Of a stretch of DNA of 64,000 nt, positions 22,282-34,422 are shown piece by piece. The DNA comes from Crocodylus rhombifer (Eukaryota > Chordata > Crocodylia > Crocodylidae), in contig JAVSML010001156.1 of the NCBI GenBank assembly GCA_038503035.1, positions 461,356 to 525,355 on the forward strand, written 5' to 3'. Every line of letters begins with the position of its first letter. The stretch's first letter is position 1. The notes under the pieces are model-generated. The model was given only the letters and a program-made list of their open reading frames with translations. It was not told the origin of the DNA and did no database searches. Made by a program: the position numbers and the translations under genes.

Positions 22282-22972
22282 TAGGGGTGTGCAAAATGCA
22301 CTGTATTCAATTTGGATTCAGCCCAAATTGGGGACAGTGAGTTGATTCATTAATTTGGATCACTGTCCCTGATCTGATTCAGCCAGATCCGAATCTGAAG
22401 GTTCAATGCTGATTCAGAGAATCAGCGATTCAGTCATCAACACAAAAGTGGACCAGAAATACTTCCAGCCCACTTCTGGGTCTGCCACCAAGTGTGCGAG
22501 CCCCCGCACCCCTTCCTGGCTCAGCATTCAGCCATGGGGGGACCCCAGGTGTCCCCCCAGACCCAGGAGGCACCAGTCACCGAGCCAGGAGGGTGCAGGG
22601 GGACATGGAGGGAGCCCCCTGTGCACTCCCCAGCAGACCTAGAAGTGGACTGGAAGTGCTTCTGGTCGACTTCCGAGTCTGCTGCCAAACCTGCTGGGGA
22701 GCCCCCCCACACTCCTGTGGGATGCTCCATCTGCCCCAGCATATCAGCATTCACAAGCTGCCTGGTACCTTAAGGTATACAGAAAAAACATTTAAACCTG
22801 TGTCTGAATCATCAAATGTTTCCGAATGTCTCCGAATTGATTCAGAGGGTTCTGATTCGATTCAGAGAAATTAAAGGGTCTCCTGATTCGATTCGGATTC
22901 AGCGATTCGGCCACTGAACCAGGCCAAATCTCTACTGAATGCAGCTGGTGACCAAAGCTTCACACAGCCCTA
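22282..22972. mobile_element. hAT element, TAGGGGTGTGCAAA family
   Basis: A 691-bp element. The left end is TAGGGGTGTGCAAAATGCAC and the right end read inward is TAGGGCTGTGTGAAGCTTTG. It is flanked by TAATGCAT (22274-22281) and TTATGCAT (22973-22980), an 8-bp duplication with one mismatch, diagnostic of hAT. Subterminal blocks GGACAGTGA-TTGATTC and GATTCAGCGATTCGG recur in the elements at 31927 and 59456. The GC-rich interior contains an inverted pair around AGAAGTGGAC and ACTTCCGAGTCTGC. Non-autonomous. Confidence 0.85.
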
Positions 22973-23198
22973 TTATGCATCATACTGCATCACTGCAACT
23001 AGTGTAGAACAACCTTCAGACACATAACTGGGCAAACTCTTCCAGAGAGTGAGGGAAGATAGAGACCTGGGAAGAGGACTTACCTGATTTGGGGGCTCAA
23101 AAAAAGTCCCCAGGTGCTGCTGCCACAGTGTAGCCTGCCCTCCTTGGTTCTTACTTTTATGGCAGCAGTGCAGTGTCATTGCACCTGAGTGCAGCTCA

Positions 23199-23373
23199 CA
23201 GAGGTTCCCAAACTTTGACAGATTGTGCACCACCAATTTAAAACAATACAAACTTAAGTGCCGCCAGCAAATTATGTCATAAAAAGTAATTATAATAAAT
23301 CTGTTAACGCATATCACCGACAGGCTGTCTGAGTACCACTGGTGCTATGCATACCACAGATTGGGAACAACTG
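23199..23373. mobile_element. Small Charlie-type hAT MITE
   Basis: A 175-bp segment starting CAGAGGTTCCCAAACTTTGA. The right end read inward is CAGTTGTTCCCAATCTGTGG, the classic Charlie-type end. The inner GTGCACCACC and GTACCACTGGTG blocks are also typical of this group. The target duplication is not visible. Confidence 0.6.
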
Positions 23374-25380
23374 CCCAGAGTATGGCCCCTAGTGACAGAA
23401 GCACCAGTCTGGTGCTGCCACCAAGTTGGCACCTGGTGCTTATGCCCCGGTCACTCCCATCCTCACCCTACCATGATCACCAAATTAGGCTATGGATGAC
23501 TATCACTTTCTGCAGCAGAGTTGTCAGCAGCAAGTGAAATATTCCCAATGTATGGTTTGCAAAATATTTTGGAAAGTATCAGGACAAAGGTACTATAAAA
23601 ATAGAGGATATTGTTATCTTTACCATAATAAGCATTTTTATTTGGAACATCTATGCAGATGCATAGGAAAATGAATATTCCAGAATTTTATGCAGCTCTA
23701 TTTACTACTATATTACTGCCCTTTATACAAGGCTGAGATTTTCTTGTGGCTGAAGAGCTCAACTTAATCGCAAGATCAGGGTTCCATCCATATTCTGTGA
23801 TCATTTTCACCTAGAACCTTGGGCAGATCAGTGTGAACCTAATCCAAGTCCTGGTGACATCAATAGAGTTTGATTTCAATGGACTTTGGAAATGGTAATC
23901 CCTTTGTCCCTCCATTTCTTCATTTCTAAATGGGATCAGGGCCGGTTACAGAAAACTGCAACAGACTGGAAGCAGCCATGTAGTCATCATTAATTAACTT
24001 TGTTATACCAGGTTAGCTATAAACCTATGTAATCAGCTGCAACCTGGAGTAAAACCACACTGTGTAGTCATGGATAGTTAAGACCTTTGTTGTTTAAGGA
24101 TAATTGCTTGTTTCTAACTCACATTGAGATGCTCAGTGAACAATTACTATTTAAAGAATGTCTGCTGGGAGGGGGGAGGGAGGGATACATGCGTGTGTTC
24201 AAAATTACTTTTTGGCTTCTTGTTCCTTTGAACAATCATGTCAATATTCCAGAAAGTGTTCAGAGAAAGGAGACAAAAACTCAGATCTTTCCATGGCTAT
24301 AACACATGCCCAAGTGCTGTAAGAAACAGCTAAAAGATATTTACCAACTGTGAAAAGGAAAACTGAAGCTTCAAACCAAGTTTTATCCCTCATGAACTTG
24401 GGCTATGCGAAAGTCTTATTAACAACAGTTCCTTCCTGCATGTCTGCTTGCCAGATGGACATTTATCTCCAAAATCTGTACAGTAGTGTGATATTACTGA
24501 CATGTTATTTCTGCACAATGTTGGTCATGCATTGGTGTTTTCTGGGAAGGAATGATCAATCAATTTTAAGCTCTAAATGTAACTGCTACTAATAGCCCCT
24601 GATACTGGGAGGAGCTTTTAATCAAAGTTGAATATAATTCATGGCGAAACTTAGTTGTGTTTAAACAGTTAAAAGACAAATTAAAAGCATTAAAAAAAAA
24701 TGTACTCGTAAAATGTATTTCATGTTTATGTGTAGTTGTAGAGAACATTTTATCTATAATATGTTGTCCAGAATTTAAAAATAAACAACAACAACAAAAA
24801 AACCACACACACAGAATTCAGGAGTTTCATTTTAATTAAACCTTAGATTTAAGGGCATAAGCAGGTCACCTACTAGGTCATCAAGAGAAAAATCCCCAAG
24901 TACGCAGCTTGGAGAATTGGCTGGAAGCAGTAGGGGGAATAAGGCTTCTTCTTTTCTCTTTCTTCTGAAATACCCCACAGGAAAAATCATACACCCTCTT
25001 GAATCAACCTTCACATTTTCAAGTACCTAGGGATAAGTTCAGGGTACAATGTAATGACACCAGCACCCCCCCCCCGCCTCCTTTTTAACACCTTTGTAAT
25101 CGCACTGGCTTTAATAGAATTACTCACAATTTCCAGCAGTATGCTGTCCTTAAGTTATTTCTGCACTGGGATACTTCTATCAGAAAAAAAAATCTCAGTT
25201 AGCCCCCTCACTCTTTCTGCTTAGGAGACTCCCCAGAATATCATGTAAAAAAAGATTTTCTTTTGTCCTAGCTTTGTTACTTCAGCCACCATTGCTTCTT
25301 ACAAACTCCAAGACAAAGGAGGTTCATCTGTGTAGTGCTATGTACAGTGAGAAAGCCTATCCAGTCATCCAGGAAACTAT
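23374..25380. other. Unique DNA, no gene seen
   Basis: AT-rich; no exon or RNA gene is recognised. 23780-23945 has faint similarity to old amniote SINE text (CTAAATGGGATCAGG) but is too decayed to call. A C9 run lies near 25066-25075. Confidence 0.45.
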
Positions 25381-27110
25381 TAGGGCTGTGCAAAATTTTG
25401 ACAGGTGTTTCATTTTGAAGCTGCTTTGATGCATTTTGAGCTCGAAACAGCAAAATCAAAATGAAACAAAAGGCTTCAAAACAGATTCAAAACGAAATGA
25501 GAGCACTCAAAACATTTTGGTAGTTTCAAAACATTTCAAGTGTTGAAGCTGGGTTTGCTGGGGAAGTGATCAGAGAGCTGGGGAATCAAAGAGGGAACTG
25601 GAGAATCAAACTGGGAGCTGGGGAAATGTTCAGGTCCTTGAATATTCCCCCAGTTCGATTCCCCAACTCCCTGATCTTTCCCCAGCTCTTCCTGGGGGGC
25701 CACAGGTGCCAGCCACAATAGGAGGTCGTCGCACAGCCCCCCAGCCCACAGATCTTCTCTATGGAGCTCAGTCAAGTGGCAGGAGAGCCAGTGGCAAAAC
25801 CACTTGGAGCACAGTGCAGCCCTGGCCAGTGGCTCTCCCCTGCCTCCTGCCACCTCCTGCTGCTAGTCTCAGCTCCACGGAGCTGGCAGAGCTGCTCAGA
25901 GTGCAGCCCAGTGGTGGGAGGCAAGAGAGAGCCAGGGCTGCACTCCAGATGGCTCCACCAGCCCCACAGACTTCAGCCCGGTGGCAGGAGGGCCAGTGGC
26001 AGAGCCAGTCTGATCACAGCCCAGTGGCAGGAGGCTCCGCAGCCCCGCAGAGCTGAGCCTGGTAGTGGGAGGTGGCAAGACAGCCAGTGGCAGAGCCACT
26101 CCAAGTGGAGCCCCGGCTCCCAGCGCAGCCCTGGCCAGTGGCTCTGTGCTGCCAGGCTCAGCTCCGTGGAGCTACAGAGCCTCCCGCCACCGGGCTGTGC
26201 TCGCCAAGCCTGCACTCCTAGCTGCTCCGCCACTGGCTCTCCTGCCACCTCTCGACACTGGGCTGAGCTCCATGGAGCTGGCAGGGTCACTGGAGTGCAG
26301 CCCTGGCTCCAAGCACAGCCCTGGTGAGCACAGCCTGATGGCAGGAGGCTCCGCAGCCCCACAGAGCTGAGCTTGGCGGTGGAAGGCAGTGGAGAACTAG
26401 TGGCAGAGCTGCTATGAGTTCAGCCCTGGCTCCAAGTGCAGCCCTGGCCATGGTTCTCCACTGCCTCCCACCACCAGGCTCAGCTCCATGGGGCCATGAA
26501 GCCTCCCACCACTGGGCTGTGCTTGCCAGGGCTGTGCTCCAAGCGGCTCCACCACTGGCTCTCCTGCCACCTCTCACCACCGAGCTGAGCTCCATGGGGC
26601 TGGCAGAGCCACTTGGAGCACAGCCCCGGCTCTGAGTGCAGCCCCGACTCCACGTGCAGCCCTGGCAAGCACAGCCCAGTGGCTGGAGGCTCTGCATCCC
26701 CATGGAGCTGAGCCTGGCAGTGGGAGGTGGCGGGAGGCAGAGAGCCAGTGGCAGAGCTGCTCAGAGCGCAGCCCTGGCTCCAAGTGCAGCCCTGGCCAGT
26801 GGCTCTCCCCCACCTCCTGCTGCCAGGCTTGGCTCCCTGGAGCTGGCAGAGCTGCTTAGAGTGCAGCCCAGCAGTGGGAGGTGGGGGAGAGCCAGGGCTG
26901 TGCTCCAAGCAGCTCCACAGAGCTCAACCTGCCCTCCCAGTGCTGCCACCGAGCACCAGAAAGAGCCCAGTGCCACCCCTGCTGCAGCCCCAGGAGTGGC
27001 AAACACTGCCTACCTGCAGCCCCTGGGTTGCATCATGCCCCGAACCACCTGGCGCAGCACAGCCCAGCGGCTGCAGGCAGCATCCACTGCACCTACAGGT
27101 TATGGCCAAA
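25381..27110. mobile_element. hAT element with expanded GC-rich interior (right end lost)
   Basis: Starts TAGGGCTGTGCAAAATTTTG, the same end type as the elements at 22282, 31927 and 59456. It is followed by an A/T-rich subterminal part (TTTCATTTTGAAGCTG, TTCAAAACATTTC). It then has the interior inverted pair GGGGAATCAAAC and GTTCGATTCCCC (25585-25670), shared with the 59456 element. The complex repeat at 25850-26930 follows. TTATGGCCAAACTC near 27100 resembles the CTATGGCCGAATCTC block near the right end of the 59456 element, but no matching terminal repeat or GAAACTAT duplication was found. The right side is therefore probably truncated. Confidence 0.55.
25850..26930. repeat. Complex tandem and inverted GC-rich repeat
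   Basis: Recurrent modules occur in both orientations: AGCTCCATGGAGCTGGCAGA, GTGCAGCCCTGGCTCC, GAGCCAGTGGCAGAGC and its complement GCCACTGGCTCT, and GGCAGGAGGCTCCGCAGCCC. An 80-bp block near 25872 (AGCTGGCAGAGCTGCT onward) recurs almost unchanged near 26838. Spacing of the AGCTCCATGG module is irregular (about 240-400 bp). Long open frames on both strands (up to 188 codons at 25761-26327) are products of this composition and not genes. Confidence 0.8.
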
Positions 27111-27948
27111 CTCTTGTATTTGTTCCCCTCAAAAAGATAATCTAAGGGAAAATCTATGAGGGGAGTCAAGCAGTTTCTTAACGCCAGTGACTTACTTCCT
27201 TATAGGAGGTGGTCCAGTTCCTAGAGCTTATGTTGGAGTTTAGCTATTCAAACCCCAGCATAGACCTAGGAACAGAAGACTGGAAGGGCCACTTGGGACA
27301 CTGAGTCCTGTCCCCTGAATTTCCAGTTTACCCTTTGCCTTAAGGATCCTCAAGTGTCCAAGCGATCTCGCACATGACGGCCACAAACTAGGTTAAAAAA
27401 ATAAAACCCTGCAATGTGTCATAGAAAGAGTAGGGGAGACACAAACAGCCTTTCAAAGGGATGGGAAGTTGTGATTTACAATCCCATTTCAGCACTTCAC
27501 TTTTATAAAGATTTGATATCCTCCATTTTATGTATCCCTCTTGTCCTTGGGTCCTGCTCTCTTGTCCTCTGTTCCTTTCCTTGGCAAGTCAGTAGTAGAC
27601 ATTCTGTTCTGGTGTCCCCAACAGTATTGAAGACAGGCACAGGATCAATTCAAGATTTTCCCCATCCTCCAAGTTTCTGATGCATTGACCATACACAGTT
27701 TGTCCTTCATGGGTTTTGGGGACATTATATAACCTGCCAGAAAGATATAGAGATCAGCCATTCTAACGTTGATGGTTTCCCAGCATTTCTATTGTAGGTT
27801 ATTGGTAGTCGTTTCTGTACGACTTTCCTTCCTATCCAAATAATTATGTTAAGGCTCAAAGGATTCAAGGACATAACAGGTTTCTATGCTAGCTGAGTAA
27901 AGTTTGTTTAGGCTGGATTAAGCTTTGGTCCTACTAATGTATAGCCTC
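27111..27948. other. Unique DNA, no gene seen
   Basis: Intermediate composition; no domain, RNA gene or repeat is recognised. Confidence 0.45.
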
Positions 27949-28640
27949 CAGGGCTATGCAAAATAGCACCATTTCATTTTGATGTCCATTTCACTGTTTT
28001 GAAGGGACAGTGTTTCATTTCATTGTTTTATTTAATTTTGAAACACTGTTTCATTTTGGTTCATCGAAACTGTTTCGCTGTTTCAATGCGTTTCGCCCAC
28101 AGGCTATAATGGGGAATCATGAAAATGCCTATAACTTTGTTGTTTCTTGCCTGATTTTTAGGGATGGTAACCCCTTCTAAGGGCATGAAGCTTGCCAAGT
28201 TTCAAGGAAATAGTTGTAGGGGTTTCTGGGAAACTGCACCTCAAACAGTTGAAAGCAAAACACGTACCACCTGCCAGCAGCGGCAGCCTGATGTCATCCT
28301 GTGTGCATATCTGGGGCCCACACCCCCGGGAGGGCTGTGGGGCTGTGCTGGGACTCTTCCTGGGGGTGCAGGCCCCTGGATTTGCACATGGAATCACAGG
28401 AGGCTGTTGCCGCCAGCTGGGAACGGTGTTGGGTGCAGCCTGTACCCAGTGCCGGGAAGACTGCTGCTGCTGCTGCCCCCAGGCAGCAGCAGCTACGTCC
28501 TGACATCCCACATGCAGGAGGCCTGCACTCAGTGGCAGCAGTGGGAGGGCAGGTGGGGGGTGGGCTATAGCGAATTTTGGGGTGGCAGGAGCCCTATTCC
28601 ATTGCTGTGGCCTGCCCTGAGCACCAGGTAGAGCCTGGTG
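27949..28640. mobile_element. hAT-like element, right limit uncertain
   Basis: Begins CAGGGCTATGCAAAATAGCA, then TTTCATTTTGATG and repeated TTTCATTTTG blocks like the subterminal part of the 25381 element. A block GGCTATAATGGGGAATCATG with CTATAACTTTGTTG follows, of a kind I associate with reptilian hAT interiors, and then a GC-rich core (28260-28640). No right terminal repeat or duplication was found. Confidence 0.45.
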
Positions 28641-30220
28641 CAGCTCCAAGAGTTTGGCCATAATCTGCCCATGTCCCCTAAATCATCTGATATCAATATA
28701 GCTCTCAGGGATCTATGGAGACTCTACGTTTCTATGCTGTCTCTCCTAATCCAGTAAAGCCTTAATGTGGGATTCCTCAGACAAGCCGTGTCATTCAACA
28801 TCCCTCTCTTCCCTCCTACCCCCCTTCCTCCCCACCCAAAAGTAGCCTGATCCATAGCACAAAGGGTAGGCAAGCATATGGGTCAAAGCCATATTTGGAG
28901 ACATGGCACTACAACAAAAGAAGATGTAAAAAGGGAAATAACCTTCTGCAAAGTTCCAGATCTTAGAAATGCTTTGTCCAATTAACCTCAAATTTTCCCC
29001 AAACTATTTTCCTTTGGATAGATCCTATGCATGCACATAAAAAAAAAAATCAAGCAGAAAGAAGGTTTGTTTTTGTTGGTTTTTTGAGAAAGTTAAAAGG
29101 GAAAGGATCTAAATCAGACTTATAATAGAAAACAGGTTAGAACTTTAACTATGGGGTCATTATTGTGCTTCCATAATGCACAAACCACAGCATTCAAGCT
29201 TTATACAAACAGTATCAAAATCTGCATGATTTTCCCATCATATTCATCAGTGGGCTATTTTGCTGTAAAATATTTTCCCATGTGCTTATCACTGCTGTCC
29301 CTTTTATTATGGCAATCACTAGCTCTTTATATCAAGGGCACAGTAGTCATCTCCTCAGTCCTTTTTTCCCCCCCTCATTCCCTTCCAGACTAATGAGACT
29401 TGAGTTCTGCTCTTTCTGCTGCTGTCAGGCTTCTCCTTTTTTTTTTTTTTTTTTTTTTTAAACTGACAGCCAAACCTGCCCTTCCTCTTTCCTATTTGAT
29501 GTAGAATTTATATCAGCCACATGGGAAAAGAGGGAGCAGTTTCAACCATGAGCTTTAATCTCCATGCAAAAGGAAAGGCAATGATGGGGCAGCAAGGAGC
29601 ACTGAAGTATTCAGTATAAATGTTGTTGCTCGTTACAAGGTCCCTCTCTAGGGATCAAAAAATCTTCAAAGGGAAACTGCACCAGTCACACACATGCACA
29701 CACCTTCGCTCTTTCTTTCACACACACGTGCCTTTCACATCTCATCAATGTGGTTTCCACACAGGAAACAATTACCATAATTAATAATCCAAAATAACCC
29801 CACTGTTCACTTAAAAATGCATTTTAAATTGACATAAACATGAAAAAGGAGCCAGGAGCTTTGTTCTCCTTATAAACATAGACTAGCTGGTTGTATATTT
29901 AGGTCTGGAAAAATATATTCCTGACAGTCTCTCTCATCAAATGTAATGTCAGGACAAAAACTAGATATGTTAAAGACCTTAGTTTTATCAATAAGGTATT
30001 CTGACACCATTGCTTTTTCCTGCAGAAGTTGGGAGCTAATTTGTGTAGAATTAAATATATTCAAATAATTCTGACAAAAACTACCAGTATGGGATCCAAA
30101 AGTATCCTCTACAGAAGATTAAACTAATCAGAGTCCAATTCTTTGCTGCTTACAGGCTTCTTCAAAGCATTCATGTGGCATAAAGGGAACTCACAGGATG
30201 GATTTCCTCAGAAGCCAAGG
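28641..30220. other. Unique DNA with a poly-T run, no gene seen
   Basis: No exon or RNA gene is recognised. A T-only run of about 23 bases lies at 29437-29459. CA-rich short repeats occur near 29685-29735. Confidence 0.45.
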
Positions 30221-30320
30221 TAGATATGCACCTTATAGACTAACAAAATAAGAACTAGGTATAGCACCATCTTTCAAAAACTCAGATTCACAAAAGCTTG
30301 TGCTTATCTATCTATCTACC
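30221..30320. repeat. Retroposon tail relic with (CTAT)n
   Basis: Contains GCACCTTATAGACTAACAAA and CAGATTCACAAAAGCTTGTG. Both belong to a widespread amniote retroposon tail related in layout to the segment at 10611-10775. It is followed by a short CTAT microsatellite (30305-30320). Too short to orient or classify firmly. Confidence 0.4.
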
Positions 30321-30439
30321 TATAGTTCTGGAGCTTTACATAAGACAGGGATCAACAGAGTGGGTATGTACAGACATTAGAGAAGGTTGCAGCAGGGTCA
30401 GATCAAGTAAAAAATGTCCATCTGATCTAAGGTAAGTCT

Positions 30440-30875
30440 GGATGGTAGGGGCTAGCAAGAGGGCTTGGGCAATCGGGGCTGGCCAGCAGGGTCTGCAGGG
30501 GTGATGGAGGGGCACATGTGGTTTGTAGGCAGGGATCAGGAGGGTCAGGAGGGGTCTGTGGGGGAGATCAGGGGGATAAGCATGGTCTGTGGGGGTGTTG
30601 GGAGGACCAGAGGTTAGGAGGGATCTGTGGGAGGGGTGGGGGTGGGGAGCAAGCAGGGTCTGCAGAGGGGTCAGGAAGATTCGGGGGCTAGCAGAGTCTA
30701 CAGAGGGGTATTAGTGAGAGTTTGGCAGGATTAGGGATTAAGTGGGGTCTGTGAGGAGTTTGGAGGGATTAGGGGAGCTACCAGGGTTTGTGGGAGGGGG
30801 GCTTGGTAGGGTCTAGAAGTGTTTGTTGAGATCAGGGAGGCTAACAGGGTCCACAGGGGGGGTTGGAGGGATGGG
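30440..30875. repeat. Degenerate G-rich minisatellite
   Basis: About ten imperfect units of roughly 35-55 bp, each built around GGGTCTGTGGGGG or a close variant, then a G-run, GATCAGG and TAGCA/TAAGCA. Examples lie near 30490, 30548, 30587, 30626, 30656, 30695, 30745 and 30785. Strand asymmetry is marked (G on plus). Multiple G-tracts of 4-7 could form G-quadruplexes. Confidence 0.75.
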
Positions 30876-31148
30876 AGGGCCCTTTCCCTCCCACAGGACC
30901 CAGGGCTATTTTTAGCACCCCATCCCACCCACCATTTTCCCCACCCCAACTTACTTTGATAGGCTTCCAGCACCAGCAAATGCTGGTAAAGCCAGCACTG
31001 GGAACAGCTTGCAGGATGTGGGGTTTCTTGGGCTCAGAGGGGATTGTCCATCTGGGGTGGGGGAAGAGGCCAGTGGGATAAAAACAGCCCAGTGCCAGAG
31101 GCAGGTAGGAAAAGCACATCTGGGCTTTCCCAGCCCTGGCCCTGTATT

Positions 31149-31276
31149 GGGAACTGTACAGAGGTTCAGTTAGATTGGTCTTGCTGGACGTTATCTAAGT
31201 TAGAAGTAGGGTTAAGTTAGATCAGGCGAGCCATTTTTAAACCAATCTAAATTTTCTGGACTTCTGTACAGTTCAC
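31149..31276. mobile_element. Short palindromic MITE
   Basis: About 128 bp with ends GGGAACTGTACAGAGGTTCA and, read inward from the right, GTGAACTGTACAGAAGTCCA. TTAGATTGGT lies inside each arm, for roughly 30-bp imperfect arms. Non-coding. No clean target duplication. TGTACAGACATTAGAG near 30369 suggests a related end upstream. Confidence 0.6.
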
Positions 31277-31918
31277 ACTCAGAATCCTAGCTAGGCTAAT
31301 CTAACAACACTGACAGACATGACAGTTTGTTGTACTATCAGCCACTCAAAGCACTCTACAGCTGTGCTTTTAAAATGCCCAATCACGCAACAGTCTGAAC
31401 CCTCATGTAATGAGGGTTCAGATAAAGGTGCTCCAAAGCAGAGGTAGGGGACTCCAATCCACCCATCTCCCCACTCCAGAGCAGACGGGAGAAACGCCAG
31501 AATGGACCTCCCTCTCCTACCTTCCCCAATCCCCCTCCTGAGAATGCACAGGAGCTTGGAGAGAGGGTGGCGATAGGGGACAAATGCTGCAGACATGTAG
31601 CATGTCTCCCTGGATCAGCTCTAAAGTTGAGCTCAATCACCCACCCTCCTGATCCAGCAGTAAATGTCTGTTGGGCTGGGTGGATCAGGTTTGGCTGTCA
31701 GGGCACTTTTTGTGGCAGGAAAGAGTATGAAGATCGGATGGCCATTTTTAACATAATCTAATCTCCCCCTAACCTCCCCACACATCTGTCCCTAGTTCTT
31801 GGGTAAGGACTCTACAGTCTGGCTAAATTGTTGCAAGATTCCTTTTAAACAGGTAGCCTGCAACTCAGTTTTAGCTGCAACTCAGTTCTGATCAGAAAGC
31901 AAAAGGAAACAATATAAG
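31277..31918. other. Probable transposon-derived DNA without clear ends
   Basis: Mixed composition with a short CCCTCATGTAATGAGGG palindrome at 31400-31416 and a direct duplication CTGCAACTCAGTT at 31858-31887. No gene is recognised. Confidence 0.35.
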
Positions 31919-31926
31919 GCCTGCAT

Positions 31927-33749
31927 TAGGCCTGTGCAAACAGGAAAGTATTCAATTTGGATTTGGATTCAGTCGATTCGGAGGACAGTGATTTGATCTG
32001 ATTATTTGAATCACTGTCCCCATTTGATTCAGCCAAATAAGAATCAGAGATCTGGCGCCGATTCAGCGCTCAACTGGAGATTTGGATCAACTGGGGAGAG
32101 GCAGAAACAGCCGGGCAGCTACAGGTGGCTCATCCAGCTGTGCCTGCCCCTCCCCTGGTGGGGTGAGCTACAGGAGAAACCCTCATGGCTGCCCTGCCTG
32201 GCCCATCCATCCCCAGCACATTAAAAAAAACCTTTTTTTAAGCCCTGCACTTGCCAGCTGCAGCAGTGGCAATTAGGGCCTCTGGGAATTCATGGCAGAG
32301 ACCCCCGTACAACATGGAGCATTTCCTGGAGGCTCCCATGCCACTGAGAGCCCCACCAGGCTACCCACTCCCAGCAGGGTGCAGTTTTAGGTCATCCCCA
32401 GGACCAGGAGCCTCCTGACCACCCTCTACAGCTCCTGCCCTTACCTCCAGGTTGTTACAGAGCCTCACAGCCAGGTAATATTACTGCCTCCCCAGCCAGC
32501 AGGGAACTGAGCTGTTTCTATAAGCAGCAAGGGATCTAAAACAGCTACCTCAATCAAGCACCTGCTGGCTGCTTGGCTCTGGTCTTAAAGTGGCAGGCAC
32601 CAGCAGTGCCCTACCACACATCTTCCCCCTTTAAATGGTACCCAGGGGGTTTCTCCTGCTGCTGTTACAAAGCAGGTTCCCACCAGACCCTGTGGGAGCC
32701 CTCCCCCAAGTGGTGAGCACCCTAAAGGTGCTCCGCCACAGGAATCACCCCCCCGCCACTTTGCACCCGTGTAGCAGTTGTCATATCACACAGGTGCAGC
32801 ACGGCTTGCCAGGGCTCCGCACACGTCTGAGAGCTGGGGTCACTGAGGTTGAGTGGTGCCAGGCTCTGGCTGACACATGAAGCCACCCCAGCTCCCAGGC
32901 AGTGCATGGCACCCTGCCAAGCCACGCTGCATCTGAGCCACACGGCAGCTGCCACAAGAGTGTCAAGTGAGGGGGTGCTGTGTGGGGGGGTTCTGCCACA
33001 AGCTCTCAGAGGCCCCAATCGTCATTGCCAGAGCTGGTGAGTGGGAGGCTTTTTTTTAAGTGCTGGGAGGCTGGGGCCAGGTGGGGGATGCATCTCCTCT
33101 GGCTCTGCCTGCCCCTGCCCCAATGCAGGGAGCCACAGAGGCTATGCCCTGCTGCTGCTTGCTCAGCCAGTGTGTGGGGGGAAGGGCAAAATGCAGGTGC
33201 AGCTCGCTTTGGGCATAGCCCCTGCTCCCAGAGCAGTGGGGGCTCTTCCCTGCCACCACTTGCCAGCCACCATGGGGAGGCAGAGGATGCAGGCGCAGCA
33301 GCACTGGGAATGGGGGCTATGCCCTGCTGCTGCTTGCCCCTTTCTGCCTGGAGCAAGCTGTGCCCACGTCCTGCCCCCCATTCCCCACCCCAGCTGGGCA
33401 AGCAGCAGCACAGCAGAGCTCCCGCTCCCAGTGATGCCACTCCCCACCTACCCCCGCTAGTCAGCTTGTCCCAGCTCCAGCCCCAATCCCTCCCTCCCCC
33501 ATGCTCCTTCCCTTCTTCCTCCCCCAACCCTAACAGACTTACCAGCTGGAGGCAGCTGTATTAGCTCCCTGTTTAGTCTATGACCAAATCTCTGAAGCGG
33601 CCAAATCTTTTCCGAAGCTTTTCCAAATCAATTCAGATGCTTCAAATTGCTTCAGAGCTATTAATTGGTTCGGATTCAGAGATTCAGTCCTCAAATCAGG
33701 CCAAATCTCCTCCAACTTGAATCAGCTACCAAAGCTTCATACAGCCCTA
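31927..33749. mobile_element. hAT element with long GC-rich core
   Basis: A 1.82-kb element. The left end is TAGGCCTGTGCAAACAGGAA and the right end read inward is TAGGGCTGTATGAAGCTTTG. It is flanked by GCCTGCAT (31919-31926) and GGCTGTAT (33750-33757), which match at 6 of 8 positions. The subterminal GGACAGTGATTTGATC block and the right-hand GATTCAGAGATTCAG block match the 22282 and 59456 copies. The GC-rich core (32090-33540) holds long overlapping frames on both strands (for example 194 codons at 32980-33564) with no recognisable domain, so it is treated as non-coding filler. Confidence 0.8.
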
Positions 33750-33757
33750 GGCTGTAT

Positions 33758-34422
33758 TTGTCTATTTAAAAAATATATTCTCCTTACCCTAAACTTACAT
33801 TATAGAACTCATTGTAGCATATCTGGTTTGCAGTGCTTCCCATGGTATTTTGAACCTTGTATAAAAAGAATAAAAGGTGGATTGTTTCCTGAAGTATTTA
33901 TTCTGATTTGGAAGGCTGTTTCCCTCCTTTAATGACTCTAAGCAAATCCAGGGTATTTCTGCAGGTAAAACAGCTTGGTGTGTCACTCTGTTCATGTATC
34001 TAGCATGAATCACCCATGTAATTATAAAAATTTTACTTTAGCTTTTCTAAATAAAGAGTTTGAATTTTTTAGGGCCCCTGGGAAGTATACATTAGATTTG
34101 ACTTCTGGTATTTGTCTTGCATATGTTTCAGTGAAATTAGTTAGATCTGGAAAATGTTGCCCTTTACCTGGTAATTCAGGAAACTGAAGAATCTAATACA
34201 TTTATCAAATGAACAGAAATCACCCTCTGGATTTCAACAAAGTTTTTTTTCTTGTATAAACTAAATTCCAGTTAATCAATTTTCTACACATCATAACATT
34301 TTAAAACAAAGGTGGAAATGACAATGAAATTTGATTATTACAGCTCTTTGCCTATAAAAAAAATAAAAGAAACTGAGGTTTTATAGTATCAATGTACACA
34401 AAAATAAATTGGCAGAAATCTT
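33758..34422. other. AT-rich unique DNA, no gene seen
   Basis: No exon or repeat is recognised between the hAT and the LTR. Confidence 0.5.

Noticed and set aside
23780..23945. Possible MIR or other old SINE
   Set aside because: Only short phrases such as CTAAATGGGATCAGG fit. The tRNA-derived half is not recognisable.
25761..26327. 188-codon frame rich in Ser, Gln and Trp
   Set aside because: It is generated by the complex GC-rich repeat. Equally long frames exist on the other strand.
29437..29459. Poly-T run as a reverse-oriented retroposon tail
   Set aside because: No element body is found adjacent on either side. It may be a simple A/T slip.
32980..33564. 194-codon plus and 173-codon minus frames
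   Set aside because: Both fall in the GC-rich core of the hAT at 31927-33749 and show no transposase or other family motif.
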